Source of the DNA: Terasakiella pusilla DSM 6293
Lineage (GTDB): Bacteria > Pseudomonadota > Alphaproteobacteria > Rhodospirillales > Terasakiellaceae
Reading direction: 5' to 3'
DNA length: 64,000 nt
Assembly (NCBI RefSeq): GCF_000688235.1
Contig: NZ_JHYO01000008.1
Span: forward strand, 78,805-142,804
This document shows, piece by piece, positions 25,098-34,407 of this stretch. The notes beneath the pieces were generated by a model. It did not search any database. It was not told the origin of the DNA and saw nothing but the letters and a program-made list of their open reading frames with translations. The position numbers were made by a program, and so were the translations under genes. Positions within the stretch are counted from its first letter, which is position 1. Each line of letters starts with the position of its first letter.

Positions 25098-25915
25098 TAT
25101 TCAAACCCCTGCGTCAACACCGTTCGGCGTTTCTCAAACTCTTCGCTGGAAAGGCCGTAAACCAACAGCATCTTGTCTTCGCCCGCATCAATCAATCCGG
25201 TGCCATAGGCCTGCCCCTCCAGATGTCCCGCGATATTAAATCGGGCTTCCCCCGCGATGCGGCCATCAAAACAGCTCAATTTGGCAACCCCCAACTCCGA
25301 TTGCGCCCCCAATGTGTAAGTTCCCCGACAGATCGCGCGTTCTTTATCGTTTAGGAAGGCCAGTGCCTGCGCTTGACCGGTGCGGCCTGTGGTATCAAAA
25401 TATCCCAAGATTTCCTGCCGTCCCCGTTTATCCTTGACCAGTGCAATGGCGGGGAGGCGCGTTCGAAACGGTAGTTCCTGCGGTGTCATAAAAACGGTCT
25501 GATTGACCGCCACCAGACGACAGCCACAGGTGATTTTTTTATGATCCGCAAAGCCTTTGACCCCTTTTAAACAATTGTTTAACGCCACAGTTGCCGCACG
25601 ATACCCATTGGCATACCCCCAACTGGAATAATACCGCGAACAGGCTTGTGGAGTGCCGATGGCAAGGGCTTTATGTTTCGGTTTTCGCAACCACCGCTGC
25701 GCCAGACTGTTTTTCTGAAAAAAGGCGTAATCCTGTACCGAGGCAGGGGCAACCCGATGTTTGCTCTGGCGTTCTCCCTCCATGGCGACGGACTGGAGGT
25801 CCGCATTTCCATAGGCGACAGACATTGGGTGCGGGTTATAAGCCAATTGTGTCGCCCGACACCCTGACAGAACCAAAATTCCCAACACCACCACTGACAA
25901 ACGCACGCGATCCAT
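25097..25915 (-). CDS. Lipoprotein of unknown function, partner of caspase-like gene
   Basis: I start it at ATG 25915 (MDRVRLSV), which places the lipobox LSGC directly after a hydrophobic stretch; the mature lipoprotein begins at Cys19. The total is 272 residues. Around residues 90-150 there is a block with four cysteines, including C-G-C, and the phrase SSWGYANGYRAATVALNNC. This recalls small secreted alphaproteobacterial domains with paired cysteines, but I do not recognise a named family. The rest contains beta-rich phrases without known motifs. It is translationally linked to the caspase-like gene, so a role as its anchor, substrate or inhibitor is possible but unproven. Confidence 0.7.
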   Translation of the reverse strand: MDRVRLSVVVLGILVLSGCRATQLAYNPHPMSVAYGNADLQSVAMEGERQSKHRVAPASVQDYAFFQKNSLAQRWLRKPKHKALAIGTPQACSRYYSSWGYANGYRAATVALNNCLKGVKGFADHKKITCGCRLVAVNQTVFMTPQELPFRTRLPAIALVKDKRGRQEILGYFDTTGRTGQAQALAFLNDKERAICRGTYTLGAQSELGVAKLSCFDGRIAGEARFNIAGHLEGQAYGTGLIDAGEDKMLLVYGLSSEEFEKRRTVLTQGFE

Positions 25916-25984
25916 CTTCACCCCCGACAGAAACAAGATGTTTATTTCTAGCAAAGATGGAGCACAATGCAATTTTAAAAGATT

Positions 25985-27031
25985 TTACGTTGTGGTTTTT
26001 AAGGCGTGCTGCACAATCTTTTTCATCAAGGTCGGCAGGGCATAATCCTTAAGATCCTCCAACTGGACCCAAACCCCATTCACAGGGGAGTTCGCCTGCA
26101 AACGTCCACAGATCACCGTTACCTCTAAATGGAAATGGGTAAAGGTATGCTTGACGATCCCTTCTTTACTCTTCCAAAGTGCACTGCCCGGCGCCTGACG
26201 CAACGCATTATTTAGCGACATACTTTCTTCGCGCCACTCAGTCGACGGGATTTCCATCATCCCGCCCAACAAGCCTTTTTCCGGTCGTTTGCGCAACAAG
26301 ACCGACCCATCCGAACGGGTCAGCCAAAAGGCATGGGCTTTGCGGGTCGGTTTCGGCTTTTTCGGCTCTTTTCTCGGATAGTCCGTTGGCTCACCTTCCA
26401 AACGGGCCACACAGTCTTTCATCCACGGACACAGACCACACGCCGCCTTTTTGGGCGTACAGATGGTCGCGCCAAGGTCCATCATAGCTTGAGCAAAATC
26501 CCCGGCCCGTTTTTGCGGCGTCAAAGTCTGGGCCAGTTCGGTCAGTTGCTTCTTTGCCTTGGGCATGGTTTCTTCGACCTTAAACAGGCGCGAGACCACC
26601 CGTTCCACATTGCCATCCACGGGCGTGGCCTTTAATCCAAACGCGATGGAAGCCACAGCCGCTGCCGTATAAGGGCCGATGCCGGGCAGGTCCAACAGAC
26701 GTTTCTCACTTTCCGGGAAACGACCATTATGATCCCGCGTCACCACTTGGGCACATTTATGTAAATTGCGCGCACGGGCATAATAGCCAAGGCCCTGCCA
26801 GGCATGCAGTACCTCATCTAACTCAGCAGCCGCTAAATCCTGCACGGTGGGCCATTTTTCAAGGAAGGATTTATAATAAGACTTTACGGTCGCAACGGTG
26901 GTTTGCTGCAACATGATCTCACTCATCCAGACCTTATAGGGATCGGCCTTCTGGTCCGGGGCCATGCGCCAGGGCAAATCGCGCCGTTCACGATCATACC
27001 AGTCCAACAATTGTTCAGCACGCATTGACAT
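25985..27031 (-). CDS. mutY: A/G-specific adenine glycosylase
   Basis: Removes adenine mispaired with 8-oxoguanine. HhH-GPD domain: the catalytic Glu is in SEIMLQQTTV (about residue 40), the helix-hairpin-helix is LPGIGPYTAAA, and the catalytic Asp is in PVDGNVERV. The 4Fe-4S cluster cysteines have the expected C-x6-C-x2-C-x5-C spacing (around residues 192-208). The C-terminal NUDIX-like domain recognises 8-oxoG. The 348 residues are full length. The ribosome site AAGGAAC precedes the ATG. It is divergent from the DUF721 gene, a usual alphaproteobacterial arrangement. Confidence 0.97.
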   Translation of the reverse strand: MSMRAEQLLDWYDRERRDLPWRMAPDQKADPYKVWMSEIMLQQTTVATVKSYYKSFLEKWPTVQDLAAAELDEVLHAWQGLGYYARARNLHKCAQVVTRDHNGRFPESEKRLLDLPGIGPYTAAAVASIAFGLKATPVDGNVERVVSRLFKVEETMPKAKKQLTELAQTLTPQKRAGDFAQAMMDLGATICTPKKAACGLCPWMKDCVARLEGEPTDYPRKEPKKPKPTRKAHAFWLTRSDGSVLLRKRPEKGLLGGMMEIPSTEWREESMSLNNALRQAPGSALWKSKEGIVKHTFTHFHLEVTVICGRLQANSPVNGVWVQLEDLKDYALPTLMKKIVQHALKTTT

Positions 27032-27099
27032 AAAGTTCCTTGGTGTGTTTTCTCCGCACTAGGAGTATGCTTAGACAGCCAAGAATTCAAGGACCTTTC

Positions 27100-28029
27100 A
27101 TGACCCCAATGATCGAAGATTTTCTCAACCGTGAAGAAGGACGCAGAAACCGCAGCCTTTCCAAGCGTTTTCGCACGTGGTTGGGGTCAGAAAAAGCAAA
27201 AGTCCATGCCGAAAAACTGGAACGCTGCCTCGCCAAATCCGGCAATGAGGCTAAAGCAGGCCAAGTCCTGCGCCAATGTGAAGAAGCCTATAAAGCGGAT
27301 GATGCCTATCGCAAACAAGATAATAAGCGCAAAAAATCCCTCAAACAGTTTCAAGAAGCCTTTGAAAACTGGCTCAACACCGACAAAGGCAAACCCTATC
27401 TGATCGAAATTCTATCGGCAAAAACAGAAGAGGTGCGCGAACTGACCAAAGATGAAGCGGAAAAAGCCTTTGCCCGCGCAAACCCGCATCTTTTGCCCGA
27501 AGATTACCGCGACACCTCCAAAACCCGTATTCGCCCGGTACGCCATGCCCGGCTCAAAGGCGTTGAGGATTTGTCTTTTGATGTGATCGAACCGGGGCTG
27601 AATCAGCTTGGTCTGGTCGGCGCCAGTATCGTGCGCAGCTGGTCGGAGATCGTCGGCCCCGCCTTGGCGCAAAACACGCAGGCCGAACGCGTCACCTTCC
27701 CACCGAAAGCCCGCACCAACGGCACGTTGTTTATCAAGGCGCGCCATGGCTTTAACACCATCATCCAGCATCACCTGTCCCAGATCATCTTTCGCATTAA
27801 CAGCCATTTTGGCTTTTCTGCGATTTCGGAAATTCGCATTTCCAAACGGTACTACGAAGAATTTGACAGCACTGGAGACCGTGTGGTGCGCAAAGTCATG
27901 TCCAGCCGCGTCACTCCCGCCAGCGAAGTCTCACCCAATACAGCAAAACTCTTGGAAGGGATCACCGATCCGGAGCTTCGTAAAGCCTTTGAAGAATTGG
28001 GCAAAGTGATCAAGGCACGTAACGGTTAA
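27100..28029 (+). CDS. DUF721 (DciA-like) protein with N-terminal extension
   Basis: The ATG at 27100 follows an AAGGA ribosome site by seven bases, giving 309 residues; a longer frame from 27040 lacks a site. A DUF721 domain is visible at about residues 160-265 (LNQLGLVGASIVRSWSEIVG, then GTLFIKARHGFNTIIQH). DUF721 proteins related to DciA help load the replicative helicase. The first 150 residues are charged, Lys/Glu-rich and probably helical, and I do not recognise them. The gene sits between mutY and a DsbA-like gene, as in many alphaproteobacteria. Confidence 0.75.
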   Translation: MTPMIEDFLNREEGRRNRSLSKRFRTWLGSEKAKVHAEKLERCLAKSGNEAKAGQVLRQCEEAYKADDAYRKQDNKRKKSLKQFQEAFENWLNTDKGKPYLIEILSAKTEEVRELTKDEAEKAFARANPHLLPEDYRDTSKTRIRPVRHARLKGVEDLSFDVIEPGLNQLGLVGASIVRSWSEIVGPALAQNTQAERVTFPPKARTNGTLFIKARHGFNTIIQHHLSQIIFRINSHFGFSAISEIRISKRYYEEFDSTGDRVVRKVMSSRVTPASEVSPNTAKLLEGITDPELRKAFEELGKVIKARNG

Positions 28030-28109
28030 GTTACATACTTATCCTTTTTTTGCCACATTCACCCTCTAATCTAAGGCAATTGTTTTAGTTAATCTTTTGG
28101 AGCTATTCC

Positions 28110-28826
28110 TTGAAAAAGTTCATCTTGAATGCAAGACACTATTTTGTCCTCCCTGCCCTTTTAGCACTCACTTTGACCGCCTGTGGTGAATCAGAGCCTG
28201 AAACAAGTGAAAACACGACACCTTCAGCGCAAGAAACACAATCAACAGAACAAGTGAAACCCATTGAAACAAAGGCAAAGACAAAAGCGACCAACGTCTC
28301 CCTTTCAGAACAAGACCTGCAACGGATGATTGGCGACCCCAACGCCCCGGTCACAATGATCGAATATGCTTCTTACACCTGCCCCCACTGTGCGGACTTC
28401 CACACAAAAGTCCTGCCGCAGATTAAAAAAGAATTTGTCGATACTGGCAAAGTTAAAGTTATCTTCCGTGACTTCCCGTTTGAACGTGTAGGCGCAACGG
28501 CTGCGCTCCTGTCAACCTGTGTCGACCCCAGCCGTTACCATGGTTTCAACGACCTGTTGATGAAACAGCAATCCCAGTGGGCAGCCTCGCCCAATCCGGT
28601 CGGCAGCCTGTTGAAATTAGCAAAACTTGCGGGTCTGTCCCAAGAAAAAATCGATTCGTGTCTGGCAAATGAAAAACTGCTCGATGAAATCGTTGCCGTT
28701 CGTAAGGAAGCTATGGATAAACATGGCTTTAACTCAACGCCCAGCTTCCTGATTAACGATGAAAAAGTCGTCGGCAGCGGCGAGTATGAGCGCTTTAAAA
28801 GCATCATCGAAAGCAAACTTGACTAA
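28110..28826 (+). CDS. DsbA/DsbG-like thiol oxidoreductase lipoprotein
   Basis: The start is a TTG at 28110 with GGAG eight bases before it. The signal peptide ends in the lipobox LTAC (Cys25), followed by a Thr/Glu/Gln-rich spacer to about residue 65. The thioredoxin-fold domain then starts with VTMIEYASYTCPHC, where CPHC is the redox pair. FRDFPFE and the cis-Pro element STPSFLIN are also present. It belongs to the DsbA-like group of disulfide proteins usually encoded before smc in alphaproteobacteria. It should act in the periplasm, tethered to a membrane by its lipid. Confidence 0.9.
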   Translation: MKKFILNARHYFVLPALLALTLTACGESEPETSENTTPSAQETQSTEQVKPIETKAKTKATNVSLSEQDLQRMIGDPNAPVTMIEYASYTCPHCADFHTKVLPQIKKEFVDTGKVKVIFRDFPFERVGATAALLSTCVDPSRYHGFNDLLMKQQSQWAASPNPVGSLLKLAKLAGLSQEKIDSCLANEKLLDEIVAVRKEAMDKHGFNSTPSFLINDEKVVGSGEYERFKSIIESKLD

Positions 28827-28855
28827 GACAACGTCAGTTTGAAATTGCCTATCTG

Positions 28856-28887
28856 AAAACGGCCTCGTATATTCGGGGTCGTTTTTT
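28856..28887 (+). terminator. Terminator between the DsbA-like gene and smc
   Basis: AAAACG at 28856-28861 pairs with CGTTTT at 28880-28885. The inner bases also pair with two G-T wobbles around a TATATT loop, and a T-rich run follows. It lies 22 bases before the smc start, so smc may depend on partial read-through or on its own promoter. Confidence 0.7.
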
Positions 28888-28908
28888 ATTTTTTAGGTCA
28901 CACGCCCC

Positions 28909-31900
28909 TTGATTCAATTCAAGAAACTTCGACTGACAGGGTTCAAATCCTTCGTGGATCATTCCGAACTGCTGATCAACACCGGGCTGACCGGTGTGGT
29001 CGGACCGAACGGCTGTGGCAAATCCAATCTTGTCGAAGCCCTTCGCTGGGTCATGGGCGAAACCTCCGCCAAGCAAATGCGCGGCGGGGAAATGGATGAC
29101 GTGATCTTTGCCGGGTCCGGCAATCGCCCGCCCCGCAACGTCGCCGAAGTCGGCCTGATCCTTGACAATACCTCGCGTACCGCCCCTGCCTTGTTTAATA
29201 ATGAGGAAGAATTGCAAGTGACGCGCCGGATCGAACGGTCCAAGGGGTCAAACTATAAAGTCAATGGGCAAGACGTCCGCGCGCGTGATGTGCAACTGCT
29301 CTTTGCCGATGCCGCGACCGGTGCGCGATCAACCGCGATGGTGTCGCAAGGTAAGATCGGGCAGATCATTAGCGCCAAACCCCAAGCCCGCCGCATCATC
29401 CTTGAAGAAGCCGCAGGCATCACCGGCCTGCATTCACGCCGCCACGAAGCCGAACTGCGCCTGCGCGGGGCAGAAAGCAATCTTGGACGCTTGGACGATG
29501 TGCTTGTAACGCTGGAAGCGCAACATAAAAACCTGCAAAAACAGGCCCGTCAAGCCAGTCGCTACAAAACCATTTCCGATCGCATCCGAAAGGCAGAAGC
29601 CCTATTGTTCCACATGCGTTGGGGCAATGCACTGGATGAACTGGACAAGGCAAGGAGCGCTTTTAAACAGGCCGAACAACGCGTCCATGACCTGACCTCG
29701 CGGGCGGCCGAAGCCTCTAAAGTGCAGGCCGAAGCTTCCACCCACCTGCCTGCCTTGCGGGAAGCCGAAGCCGCGGCAGGCGCGGAACTGCATCGCCTGA
29801 CCATCGCACGCGAACAGCTGGATAACGAAGAAAAACGCCTTGAAGACACTAAGGCCGAGCTGAAACGCCGCATCGAACAGGCGACCCAAGACCTTGAGCG
29901 TGAAACCGAATTTGGCAAAGACGCCCAAGCCGCCCTAACCCGTCTTGAAAACGAACGCGAAAATATCGCGGTTCAAGGCGAAGATGATGAGATGCTGCGC
30001 GAAGAAGCCCTTGAGCGCCTTGAAATGGTCAAGGAAGAAGTCGCCCAGCGTGAAGAACGCATCAACAGCCTGACCGAAGAAGTTGCCCAAAGCGAAGCCA
30101 AACGCAACAGCTTAAAAAACCGGATGAACGAGCAGGAAGCCCAGCTGCAAAAACTGCAAGGGCGCAAAAGCGAGCTTGTCGCCCAAAAGGCGGAGTTGGA
30201 GGCCACCCGTCTCGATGAAGACCAGCTGATGGAAGCAGAAGCCCTGCTGGAAGAAATCACAGAGCGTCAACTCCAGCAGACAGAAGCCATTGAACAGGCC
30301 GAAGATACCCGCAGCCAAGCCCGCGAAGCCGTGCAAGCCGCGCTGAATCACTTGCGCGAAAACGAAGCGGTCATCGCCAAGCTGGAAGCTGAAGAAGATG
30401 CTTTGGCCGAGCTGTTGGACACCAACAACGAGGATGACAGCGGTAGCCCCATCATTGACGATATCGCGGTTGAGGCTGGCTATGAAGCCGCCCTTGGCGC
30501 TGCCCTTGGCGATGATCTATCGGCGTCGCGCGATCATCAGGCTGCACTCCATTGGGAACAATTATCCCCACTTGCCAACCCGTTGCCCCTGCCCGAATCC
30601 GCCCGCCCGCTTTCCGGCCTGACCAAAGCTCCGGCAGAACTTGCCCGCCGTTTGGGTCAAGTTGGTGTGGTTGAGACACCCCAAGACGCCGCGCGATTAC
30701 AAGCCGAATTGCAGCAAGGCCAACGGCTTGTGAGTACACAGGGCGGCATGTGGCGTTGGGACGGGTTTGTCACCGCCCCCGGCGCACCGAGTGCAGCAGC
30801 GATTCGCCTAAAGCAAAAAAACCGTCTTGGGGAAATTCGCCAGCTCTGGGAAGAAGCCCGCGCCAAAACCGACGAGGCCGAAGAACGTCTGCAACAGACC
30901 AAAGAGCGTGAGACACAAGCAGATGAGGCCGAGAAAGCCCTGCGTGAAGATTTGCGCCAAACCAATGCGCAACTGGAAGCCGCGCGCACCCAGCTTTCCA
31001 ACCTGAAAAATCAGATCAACACCCTTGATGCGAAACTCGCCACCCTCAATGACACACTGGAACGCATCGCCCAAGAAAGTGAAGAAGTTGCCGAAAATCT
31101 GATGGGCACCAAAGTCGATCTGGAAGACCTGCCCGAAGGTGATCAGGGCCGCGAGCAACTGTTGTTGTTGCGCGAAGAACTGGCAGATAAACGCACATTG
31201 TTGATGGATCATCAATCCGCCTTTGAACGTATCAAGCAGGAGGGGGAGAACCGCCATCGCCGTCTCAAAGAGATTGGCGAAGAACTGACCTCCTGGAAAA
31301 ACCGTGCCGAGCGGACCTCCCGCCATATCGAAGATTTGGGTGAACGCCGCGCCGGATTGCTGGAAGAACTGGAAACACTGGCTGAGCGACCAGAAGAAAT
31401 TGAAGGCAAGCGCCAAGCCCTGTTTGAAGGGATCGAACGCGCCGAAGAAAAACGCAAATTCTGCGCCGACAAACTGGTTGAAGCCGAAAGCCATCTGCGT
31501 GATGTGGATGCCCACACCCGTCAGGCAGAGGCCGAGTTGGCCACCTGCCGTGAAGAACGCGTGCGCTTTGAAGCCCATGTCAATCAGGGCAAGCAATTGT
31601 GCATGGCTCTTGCCGAACGTATCCGCGACCGACTGGATTGCAAACCGGAAGAGCTGGAAGAGATTGCCGAGATTGATGAAGGTTCTGAGCTGCCGGACCT
31701 TGACGCCGCAGAAAAACGCGTTGATCGCCTGTTGCGTGAACGTGACACCATGGGGCCGGTCAACCTGCGTGCGGAAACCGAGCTGGAAGAGTTGGACGAA
31801 CAAGTCAAAACCATGACTTCGGAACGCGAAGACCTGACCAAAGCCATTGATAAACTGCGTCAAGGGATTAACGAGCTAAACCGGGAAGGTCGCGACCGCC

Positions 31901-32373
31901 TGCTGACCTCGTTCAACGAAGTAAACCAACATTTTAAAGAATTGTTCACCCGCCTGTTTGGCGGCGGGGATGCGCATCTTCAATTAATCGAAGATGACGA
32001 CCCCTTGCAAGCCGGCCTTGAGATTATGGCCTCGCCACCGGGCAAACGGATGCAAATTCTCTCCCTGCTGTCAGGGGGGGAGCAAGCCTTAACCGCCCTT
32101 GCGTTGTTGTTTGGTGTCTTTTTGACCAACCCTGCCCCCATTTGCGTCCTCGATGAGGTCGATGCCCCGCTTGATGACGCCAACGTGGACCGTTTTTGTA
32201 CCATGTTGGAAGAAATGTCACGCAGTGGCTCCACCCGCTTTTTGATTATCACCCACCACCGCATGACCATGGCGCGCATGCATCGTCTGTTTGGTGTCAC
32301 CATGACGGAACGCGGCGTGTCCCAGCTTGTCTCGGTTGACCTACAAAAAGCGGAAGAACTGGTGGATACCTAG
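28909..32373 (+). CDS. smc: Chromosome segregation protein SMC
   Basis: Condensin ATPase that compacts and separates the chromosome. The start is a TTG at 28909; the N terminus MIQFKKLRLTGFKSFV is that of alphaproteobacterial SMC proteins, so the start is well supported although the ribosome site is poor. Walker A is GPNGCGKSN near residue 33. Two coiled-coil arms span about 165-500 and 650-1000, with the hinge between them (about 515-640). The C-terminal head has LSGGEQALTALALLF and the Walker B CVLDEVDAPLDDANV. The 1154 residues are full length. It begins right behind a terminator hairpin. Confidence 0.97.
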   Translation: MIQFKKLRLTGFKSFVDHSELLINTGLTGVVGPNGCGKSNLVEALRWVMGETSAKQMRGGEMDDVIFAGSGNRPPRNVAEVGLILDNTSRTAPALFNNEEELQVTRRIERSKGSNYKVNGQDVRARDVQLLFADAATGARSTAMVSQGKIGQIISAKPQARRIILEEAAGITGLHSRRHEAELRLRGAESNLGRLDDVLVTLEAQHKNLQKQARQASRYKTISDRIRKAEALLFHMRWGNALDELDKARSAFKQAEQRVHDLTSRAAEASKVQAEASTHLPALREAEAAAGAELHRLTIAREQLDNEEKRLEDTKAELKRRIEQATQDLERETEFGKDAQAALTRLENERENIAVQGEDDEMLREEALERLEMVKEEVAQREERINSLTEEVAQSEAKRNSLKNRMNEQEAQLQKLQGRKSELVAQKAELEATRLDEDQLMEAEALLEEITERQLQQTEAIEQAEDTRSQAREAVQAALNHLRENEAVIAKLEAEEDALAELLDTNNEDDSGSPIIDDIAVEAGYEAALGAALGDDLSASRDHQAALHWEQLSPLANPLPLPESARPLSGLTKAPAELARRLGQVGVVETPQDAARLQAELQQGQRLVSTQGGMWRWDGFVTAPGAPSAAAIRLKQKNRLGEIRQLWEEARAKTDEAEERLQQTKERETQADEAEKALREDLRQTNAQLEAARTQLSNLKNQINTLDAKLATLNDTLERIAQESEEVAENLMGTKVDLEDLPEGDQGREQLLLLREELADKRTLLMDHQSAFERIKQEGENRHRRLKEIGEELTSWKNRAERTSRHIEDLGERRAGLLEELETLAERPEEIEGKRQALFEGIERAEEKRKFCADKLVEAESHLRDVDAHTRQAEAELATCREERVRFEAHVNQGKQLCMALAERIRDRLDCKPEELEEIAEIDEGSELPDLDAAEKRVDRLLRERDTMGPVNLRAETELEELDEQVKTMTSEREDLTKAIDKLRQGINELNREGRDRLLTSFNEVNQHFKELFTRLFGGGDAHLQLIEDDDPLQAGLEIMASPPGKRMQILSLLSGGEQALTALALLFGVFLTNPAPICVLDEVDAPLDDANVDRFCTMLEEMSRSGSTRFLIITHHRMTMARMHRLFGVTMTERGVSQLVSVDLQKAEELVDT

Positions 32374-32380
32374 GGCTTCT

Positions 32381-32935
32381 TTATCCCACAAGATCATGTG
32401 CTGAGACGATCTTTGCAAAGGAAAACCCAAGGGCCGCCATAAAGGTCGCCTGCACGTCCTTTGCGGCAATCGTCTGTCCGTCAAATACCAGATCACGGGT
32501 CGCACAGGCATCGGCAACAACCGTACAATCATAGCCAAAATCTGCGGCTGCCCGCACGGTAGAATCGATGCAATTCTGCGTCATCGCGCCGACGACGACC
32601 AGTTTTGTGATGCCATTTTGATCCAGCACCCCTTTTAAATCCGTGCCTAAAAAGCTGTTCGCCTTATGCTTTGTGATCACAACCTCGTCTTCAAGTGGCG
32701 AAACACTGTCATGAATGTCAGCCCCCATCGTCTTAGGCTGAAAAAACGGGATCTTCGCGCTCAAGGCCTCATGACGCACATGGACAATCAGGTCCTTTTC
32801 TGCCCGAAAATGTGCCAGGACGCGTGACGCATTCTCAGCCGCCGCTTCCATCCCGACAAGTGGCCAGGCATGGGCCTCAAAGCTTGGGAAATAATCATTC
32901 TGAATGTCTATGAGCACCAAAGCTGTCTTCGTCAT
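32381..32935 (-). CDS. Isochorismatase-family cysteine hydrolase
   Basis: Cytoplasmic hydrolase of 184 residues; the ATG at 32935 has a GGAAGAG ribosome site. The family triad is present: Asp10 (LIDIQNDYF), Lys91 (HKANSF) and Cys122 (GAMTQNCIDST), with the cis-peptide element before the Cys. Substrates in this family range from isochorismate to nicotinamide and various amides, and the sequence does not decide between them. It is divergent from a GlxA-type AraC regulator, its likely controller. The gene ends eight bases after the convergent smc. Confidence 0.87.
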   Translation of the reverse strand: MTKTALVLIDIQNDYFPSFEAHAWPLVGMEAAAENASRVLAHFRAEKDLIVHVRHEALSAKIPFFQPKTMGADIHDSVSPLEDEVVITKHKANSFLGTDLKGVLDQNGITKLVVVGAMTQNCIDSTVRAAADFGYDCTVVADACATRDLVFDGQTIAAKDVQATFMAALGFSFAKIVSAHDLVG

Positions 32936-33003
32936 CTTCTCTTCCTTTCTGTCTGACGATTGCAATGATGTTAGTCTTGCTCAGGTCTGCAAAAATAGCT
33001 AAC

Positions 33004-33037
33004 GTCACAAATGACATTATTCAGGCAAAATGTGACA
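33004..33037 (+). promoter_or_regulatory. Candidate operator between hydrolase and AraC-type genes
   Basis: GTCACA at 33004-33009 and its inverse TGTGAC at 33031-33036 lie in the divergent spacer. In addition, TGACA occurs at 33012 and 33033, exactly 21 bases apart. Two direct half-sites about two helical turns apart are typical of AraC-family binding. Function inferred. Confidence 0.35.
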
Positions 33038-33039
33038 AA

Positions 33040-33951
33040 ATGATCAAAATCGCGATCGTCAGTTATCCTGACAGCCTTCAATCCGCCGTGTTCGGTCTTG
33101 CGGAGATGTTTCACCTTGCCAACCGCAATGATCCCCCCGCCCCCTTTCAGTGTGACATTGTGACAGAGGATGTGCCCTCACGCGCATACAACATCGTGAT
33201 CCTTCCGCCCAATTTGGGAAGCGAGTATACCGAGCAAGCCTCAGACAGTTTAAACACATGGCTTTGCGACCAAAAACAGCAAGGTGCGATTTTATGTGCG
33301 GCCTGTGCCGGCTGCTTTATTTTAGGTCAAAGCATTGATTTAACGGGTCGCCGCGTGACGACCCACTGGGCGCTTGCGGACAAGTTTCGCACCGCCTTTC
33401 CCAAAACCGAGCTTGATAGTGACAAGATTTTGATCAACGATGGTGATCTTATTACCGCAGGCGGCCTGATGGCCTGGGTCGATCTTGGCTTGGAACTGAT
33501 CGCCCAATTTTCCAGCCCGACCATTATGCGCAAGGTCGGTAAAACCATGGTGGTCGATACCGCCCGACGTGAGCAACGATTCTACAAGCGTTTTTCACCA
33601 CGGCGCGATCATGGAGATCAAGCCATTTTGAATTTGCAAAACCACCTAGAAGAACACTATCACCAGCCTATGACCGTATCAAAGATGGCTGACTTCTGTG
33701 GTTTAGAGCCACGCAGCTTTCTGCGGCATTTTACCAAATGCTGTCAGCTCACCCCAAAGCTTTATCAACAGCAGCTGCGCATCCAAAAAGCTTGTGATTT
33801 ACTGGAAGGCACCCCCCAAACCATAGATCAGATTTCCTACCACGTCGGCTATGAAGACATATCAGCCTTTCGCCGCACCTTCATCAAAGTGATGGGGCTG
33901 ACACCTCGTGACTTTAAAAACCGGTTTGGGGAAGCGAGCTTTGCTGTCTAG
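33040..33951 (+). CDS. GlxA-type AraC-family transcription regulator
   Basis: Regulator of 303 residues starting at ATG 33040 (MIKIAIVSYPD). The N-terminal half (about 1-180) is a DJ-1/PfpI-like domain with the Cys-containing turn LCAACAGCFILGQ. The C-terminal half (about 200-300) is a double helix-turn-helix of the AraC type, with phrases MTVSKMADFCGLEPRSFLRH and the family signature IDQISYHVGYEDISAFRRTF. Such proteins commonly activate neighbouring enzyme genes in response to small amides or amines. Here the divergent isochorismatase-like hydrolase is the obvious target. An in-frame start at 32965 is possible but would cover most of the control region. Confidence 0.88.
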   Translation: MIKIAIVSYPDSLQSAVFGLAEMFHLANRNDPPAPFQCDIVTEDVPSRAYNIVILPPNLGSEYTEQASDSLNTWLCDQKQQGAILCAACAGCFILGQSIDLTGRRVTTHWALADKFRTAFPKTELDSDKILINDGDLITAGGLMAWVDLGLELIAQFSSPTIMRKVGKTMVVDTARREQRFYKRFSPRRDHGDQAILNLQNHLEEHYHQPMTVSKMADFCGLEPRSFLRHFTKCCQLTPKLYQQQLRIQKACDLLEGTPQTIDQISYHVGYEDISAFRRTFIKVMGLTPRDFKNRFGEASFAV

Positions 33952-34283
33952 GCGACTTTGACCACAAAATTATAAAAGGCAATATGTCCCTTTAACGCTG
34001 CGGCCCCTTCTTTCGTCGGGTCTTCATACGCCCAAGCGACATTTTCAGCCTCACGCCCGTTCAACGCAATTGTCCAATAAGACGCATCCCCTTTACGTGG
34101 GCAATGCGTTACCTTGTCCGTTGGGGTAAGTAGCTCCATGCGAATATCTTTTTTGGGGAAGTAGATGACTGGCTTAAATGCCCCTTCCGTTAGGTTCAAC
34201 GCGTTTTGTGAAGTTGCGATCACTTCACCATCGAAGGTGGCCGTCACTGTTTTTCCCACAGGCTCGATAACCAAATCGGACAT
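33948..34283 (-). CDS. DUF427 family protein
   Basis: A 111-residue cytoplasmic protein with the DUF427 pattern: an N-terminal VTATFDGEVIATS, then the conserved YFPKKDI with MELL, and the C-terminal YWTIALNGREAENVAWAYEDP. The biochemical role of this family is not established. Its end overlaps the end of the convergent AraC-type gene by four bases. Confidence 0.8.
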   Translation of the reverse strand: MSDLVIEPVGKTVTATFDGEVIATSQNALNLTEGAFKPVIYFPKKDIRMELLTPTDKVTHCPRKGDASYWTIALNGREAENVAWAYEDPTKEGAAALKGHIAFYNFVVKVA

Positions 34284-34407
34284 GATATTTTCCTTTCCTA
34301 AATGCCTTGATCAGACGCTAGACCAAAGCGGAAATTTTCACCAATCACCACACTTCACAAAACCGTGAAAATGGCTTGAAGGCGGGAAAAACTTGAAAAA
34401 AAAGCCA

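Noticed and set aside
30808..31863. Minus-strand frame of 351 codons inside smc
   Set aside because: It is Phe/Gln-rich, as expected when reading a coiled-coil gene backwards, and smc itself is certain.
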